A stretch of DNA of 6,779 nucleotides from Silanimonas sp965368785 (GTDB lineage: Bacteria > Pseudomonadota > Gammaproteobacteria > Xanthomonadales > Xanthomonadaceae), in the NCBI GenBank assembly GCA_965368785.1, contig CBDUOG010000089.1, positions 1 to 6,779 of the forward strand, in the 5' to 3' direction. The position numbers and the translations under genes are program-made. The first letter of the stretch is position 1. Every line of letters starts with the position of its first letter. Under the pieces are notes generated by a model. It ran no database searches. It had not been told where the DNA came from and worked only from the letters and a program-made list of their open reading frames with translations. Of this stretch, positions 4,845 to 6,779 are shown piece by piece.

Positions 4845-6201
4845 TTTATTTCCCGTAATGGCTTTACTAGGCCTACTGGTAGTTGCCTATAGCAATATTT
4901 TTCTAGCCACCTACCAATTCGATGATTTCCATATCATCATCAGCGATCCACGGGTTCAGTCTCTGGCAGCGTGGTGGCACGCACAACCCAGCGTTCGCCC
5001 GCTATTTAAATTATCGATTGCACTTAATCAGCAAGTGCAGCTTGGGCTGGACGGCCTGCTAAGCATTAACTGGCTAATCCACGCGCTCAATAGCATCTTA
5101 GTGTTTGGCTTAGTTTTGCGCGCCCTTCAGATATGCGTTTCCATAAACAGGTATACCCTTGCACTGCTCAGCGCCGGCGTTTTTGCCCTGCATCCGGCAC
5201 AAACCGAAGCGGTTACCTATATCAGCGGCCGATCGGTCAGTCTGTCCAGTTTGTTCGTGCTACTGGGCATCTATTGTGCTGTGACGCTGCCGCGCCCGCG
5301 TTGGGCTATCTTCCTGACCGTCGCCTGCTTTGTAAGCGCGATCGCGGTCCGTGAAACCGCGTTGGTCGCACCCGCCCTGCTCTTCTTGTATTACAGGTTT
5401 GCACAAGGCCAAGCAATCAGCGCGTCCAACCGGACACTCAGCATCAGCGCCTTTGCTCTTTCCCTGATGCTGGTACTTTTTGCGCTGATGCCCGACTATC
5501 GCTATTTGTTGTCCGTTGCATTGGAGTGGCGCGGCGATGTGTTTGAGCTGATTAATCAACAGGCGCAGGCTCACCTGTACTTACTTAAATTATTTCTCGG
5601 TCTGGTGCCACCCAATTCAGACCCAGCGCTGCTGTTGGCACCGCTGAACTCCTTAATGTCGGCAATAGCGTTCCTTGTTGTTTTGACGTTTCTACTTAGT
5701 GCGATGGCGTTTCGCAAGCGTTACCCAATCTATGCATTTGGCGTGTTCTGGTTTTTTGTTTGCCTGCTGCCCAGCCATAGCTTCTTGCAGCGCCTAGATG
5801 TGGTGAGCGATCGTCACTTGTACTTCGCTATGCCGGGCTTGGCGCTTCTGGCGGCATTAGCTGCTGCGCAACTATTCGCCCGGTTAAGCCTGAAGCCGGC
5901 GGTCCAAATCGCTCTTTGCATCGGGCTACTGGCGCCGCTAACAATCGCCACCTGGCAACGCAATAGGGTGCATCAGAGCGAGACAAGTTTCTGGCTCGAT
6001 GTCACCGACAAATCGCCATGGAACGCGCGCGCGCACAACAACCTCGGGGTCGCCTATGCCGATAAAGGCGATTTTGGTTTCGCGGCTCAATCATTCGAAC
6101 GGGCTTTAGCTCTAAGGCCCGACTATAACCAAGCTCAAGTAAACCTATTGCTCGTCACGACCGGTCAATGGGATCTACCGGAAACACCGACGCAACAATA
6201 G
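4822..6201 (+). CDS. TMTC-like GT-C family membrane protein with C-terminal TPR
   Basis: This is a predicted inner-membrane protein resembling the TMTC family and bacterial relatives, whose eukaryotic members are GT-C fold O-mannosyltransferases using lipid-linked sugar. The bacterial substrate is unknown. From the ATG at 4822 (459 residues) there are about ten hydrophobic segments. YQFDDFHII, with D34-D35 in the first periplasmic loop, is the expected GT-C acidic pair. HPxxTEAVxYISGR (124-137) and VVSDRHLYFAMPG (327-339) are family hallmarks. Residues 402-435 are one canonical TPR (L7, G8, Y11, A20, F24, A27 and P32 all present), probably periplasmic. The start overlaps the carboxypeptidase gene by 23 bases. 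An in-frame ATG at 4783 (472 residues, GGTGG four bases upstream) is also possible; I chose 4822 because relatives have a short tail before the first helix. The stop lies seven bases from the convergent gene's stop. Transferase activity is an inference. Confidence 0.8.
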   Translation: MLTQNRSNLFPVMALLGLLVVAYSNIFLATYQFDDFHIIISDPRVQSLAAWWHAQPSVRPLFKLSIALNQQVQLGLDGLLSINWLIHALNSILVFGLVLRALQICVSINRYTLALLSAGVFALHPAQTEAVTYISGRSVSLSSLFVLLGIYCAVTLPRPRWAIFLTVACFVSAIAVRETALVAPALLFLYYRFAQGQAISASNRTLSISAFALSLMLVLFALMPDYRYLLSVALEWRGDVFELINQQAQAHLYLLKLFLGLVPPNSDPALLLAPLNSLMSAIAFLVVLTFLLSAMAFRKRYPIYAFGVFWFFVCLLPSHSFLQRLDVVSDRHLYFAMPGLALLAALAAAQLFARLSLKPAVQIALCIGLLAPLTIATWQRNRVHQSETSFWLDVTDKSPWNARAHNNLGVAYADKGDFGFAAQSFERALALRPDYNQAQVNLLLVTTGQWDLPETPTQQ

Positions 6202-6208
6202 CCCCCAG

Positions 6209-6451
6209 CTAGGCCATGATCTTTAGAGCGATCCACGGCACCACACTGAAAATAAACGTAGCAATCTTGTAATTGCCCAGCCATTCAAAATACTTCTCCG
6301 ACAGGCCTTCCGAACTGACGCCCATGAGTGCGCTGTGAATCTTGACGACCATGCCCTTAAAAACTATGAGCATGATTGCGGAAAACGTCAGCACGCCGAA
6401 GTTTACAACCACGCACCAACCAAAAAACGTCGTGAGTGTTTGCATGTCCAT
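6209..6451 (-). CDS. Small two-helix membrane protein, DUF6868 type
   Basis: This is an 80-residue inner-membrane protein of unknown function. The sequence matches the small conserved gammaproteobacterial family I know as DUF6868: it begins with LTTFFGWCVVVNFG and ends with KYFEWLGNYKIATFIFSVVPWIALKIM. Residues 8-31 and about 62-78 are hydrophobic. Between them is a polar loop, KIHSALMGVSSEGLSEKYF. Length and both ends fit the family, so the gene is complete. The ATG at 6451 has AGGAGA six bases upstream; a second ATG two codons later (6445) is the only close alternative. The gene runs head-on into the TMTC-like gene with only seven bases between the stop codons. No terminator is visible, so transcripts probably overlap as antisense RNAs. 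Confidence 0.85.
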   Translation of the reverse strand: MDMQTLTTFFGWCVVVNFGVLTFSAIMLIVFKGMVVKIHSALMGVSSEGLSEKYFEWLGNYKIATFIFSVVPWIALKIMA

Positions 6452-6457
6452 GTTCGT

Positions 6458-6463
6458 TCTCCT
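6458..6463 (-). promoter_or_regulatory. Ribosome binding site of the DUF6868-type gene
   Basis: On the minus strand this reads AGGAGA, six bases before the ATG at 6451. It is a strong Shine-Dalgarno sequence and supports this start. Confidence 0.75.
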
Positions 6464-6593
6464 GTGAATGAGTACGTTTAGTTCGGTTAATCGACACTTC
6501 AGTATTCATACTACTCCTGCGGCGGTTCATGTACTTGATTGGTATCAAAGGGATGGATTTGTTCTCCCGACAGGACTGACTTCGGGGATTTCC

Positions 6594-6638
6594 TTTAACG
6601 GGACGGGATTCTGCTTTCGTGCTTGACCTTCCGTTAAA
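6594..6638. repeat. Inverted repeat in the leader of the DUF6868-type gene
   Basis: TTTAACGGGA (6594-6603) faces TTCCGTTAAA (6629-6638). Eight pairs are perfect, then there is one G/T position and one more pair, and the spacer is 25 bases. It could be a protein-binding operator or an RNA hairpin in the upstream leader. No following T-run suggests a terminator. Confidence 0.45.
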
Positions 6639-6676
6639 ACTATTCTCTCGAGAAACCATTGCCGTCGGTCACGCAT

Positions 6677-6767
6677 TGGCTCTTCGCGACGCCTTCAATC
6701 TTTCGTAAGCCCCGACTATCCTTTGATGCGACTAATTGCCCTTTTGTGGCGACGAGGGCGAAAAACG
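6677..6767 (-). repeat. ~90-bp dispersed repeat, copy 3 (inverted)
   Basis: On the minus strand the blocks of copies 1 and 2 appear in the same order: CGTTTTTC (6767-6760), the hairpin region (6759-6738), AGTCGCATCAAAGG (6733-6720), TTACGAAA (6708-6701) and GCGTCGCGAAGAGC (starting 6692). Block spacing is conserved to within one base. The hairpin is mixed: its left arm (GCCCTCGT) is that of copy 2 and its right arm (ACAAAAGGGC) is that of copy 1, so the inner pairs are broken. Confidence 0.7.
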
Positions 6768-6779
6768 CTTAGTACTCTT

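Larger units (their letters stand above)
6452..6779. other. Leader of the DUF6868-type gene and intergenic repeat DNA
   Basis: No supported gene lies here. Read toward the small membrane protein gene (minus strand), it holds the inverted ~90-bp repeat (6677-6767), a TCTCGAGA palindrome (6646-6653), an inverted repeat (6594-6638), a smaller stem CCCGA/TCGGG (6566-6586) and TTGAT/ATCAA (6536-6549). I could not pick out a convincing promoter. Confidence 0.6.

Noticed and set aside
6605..6628. Possible decayed third copy of the GATCCC..GGGATGAC palindrome (GGATTCTGCTTTCGTGCTTGAC)
   Set aside because: Only the central GCTTTCG and the ends match. The stem is broken, so the similarity may be chance.
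241..6767. Composite transposon bounded by inverted repeat copies
   Set aside because: The boundaries carry no transposase gene or target duplication, and the enclosed genes are ordinary chromosomal genes. Two of the three copies also lie side by side, as expected for dispersed repeats.

Overview
The window looks like chromosomal DNA of a gammaproteobacterium with moderately high GC. This rests on the RhlE-type helicase, the DUF6868-type small membrane protein and the style of the dispersed intergenic hairpin repeats. No genus can be named with confidence. There are no rRNA or tRNA genes, no CRISPR array, and no recognisable transposase or integrase.

Layout: bases 1-860 hold no convincing gene. 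They are unusually rich in hairpins: a run of stem-loops (89-223), two copies of a ~90-bp repeat spaced exactly 100 bp apart (241-432), then two copies of a short GATCCC..GGGATGAC hairpin repeat (494-596). An rhlE-type DEAD-box RNA helicase gene (861-2177) follows and ends at a strong UUCG-loop terminator (2204-2226). A GNAT-family acetyltransferase gene (2276-2953) comes next as its own unit. A tightly packed three-gene operon (3150-6201) encodes an exported DUF3617-type cysteine-rich protein, a short exported D-alanyl-D-alanine carboxypeptidase-like protein (peptidase S11), and a multi-spanning TMTC-like GT-C membrane protein with one C-terminal TPR. A small two-helix membrane protein (DUF6868 type) runs convergently on the minus strand (6209-6451). 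Behind it is a ~220-bp leader, and then an inverted, mosaic third copy of the ~90-bp repeat (6677-6767).

How they fit together: the helicase is a housekeeping RNA-remodelling gene. In the three-gene operon all products are predicted to act in the envelope (periplasm or inner membrane), and the second and third genes abut or overlap, so translation is probably coupled. A shared role in cell-envelope maintenance is an inference from this arrangement. The least explained material is the intergenic repeat family, whose hairpin arms differ between copies in compensating ways. That suggests selection on, or replication through, a folded RNA or DNA.
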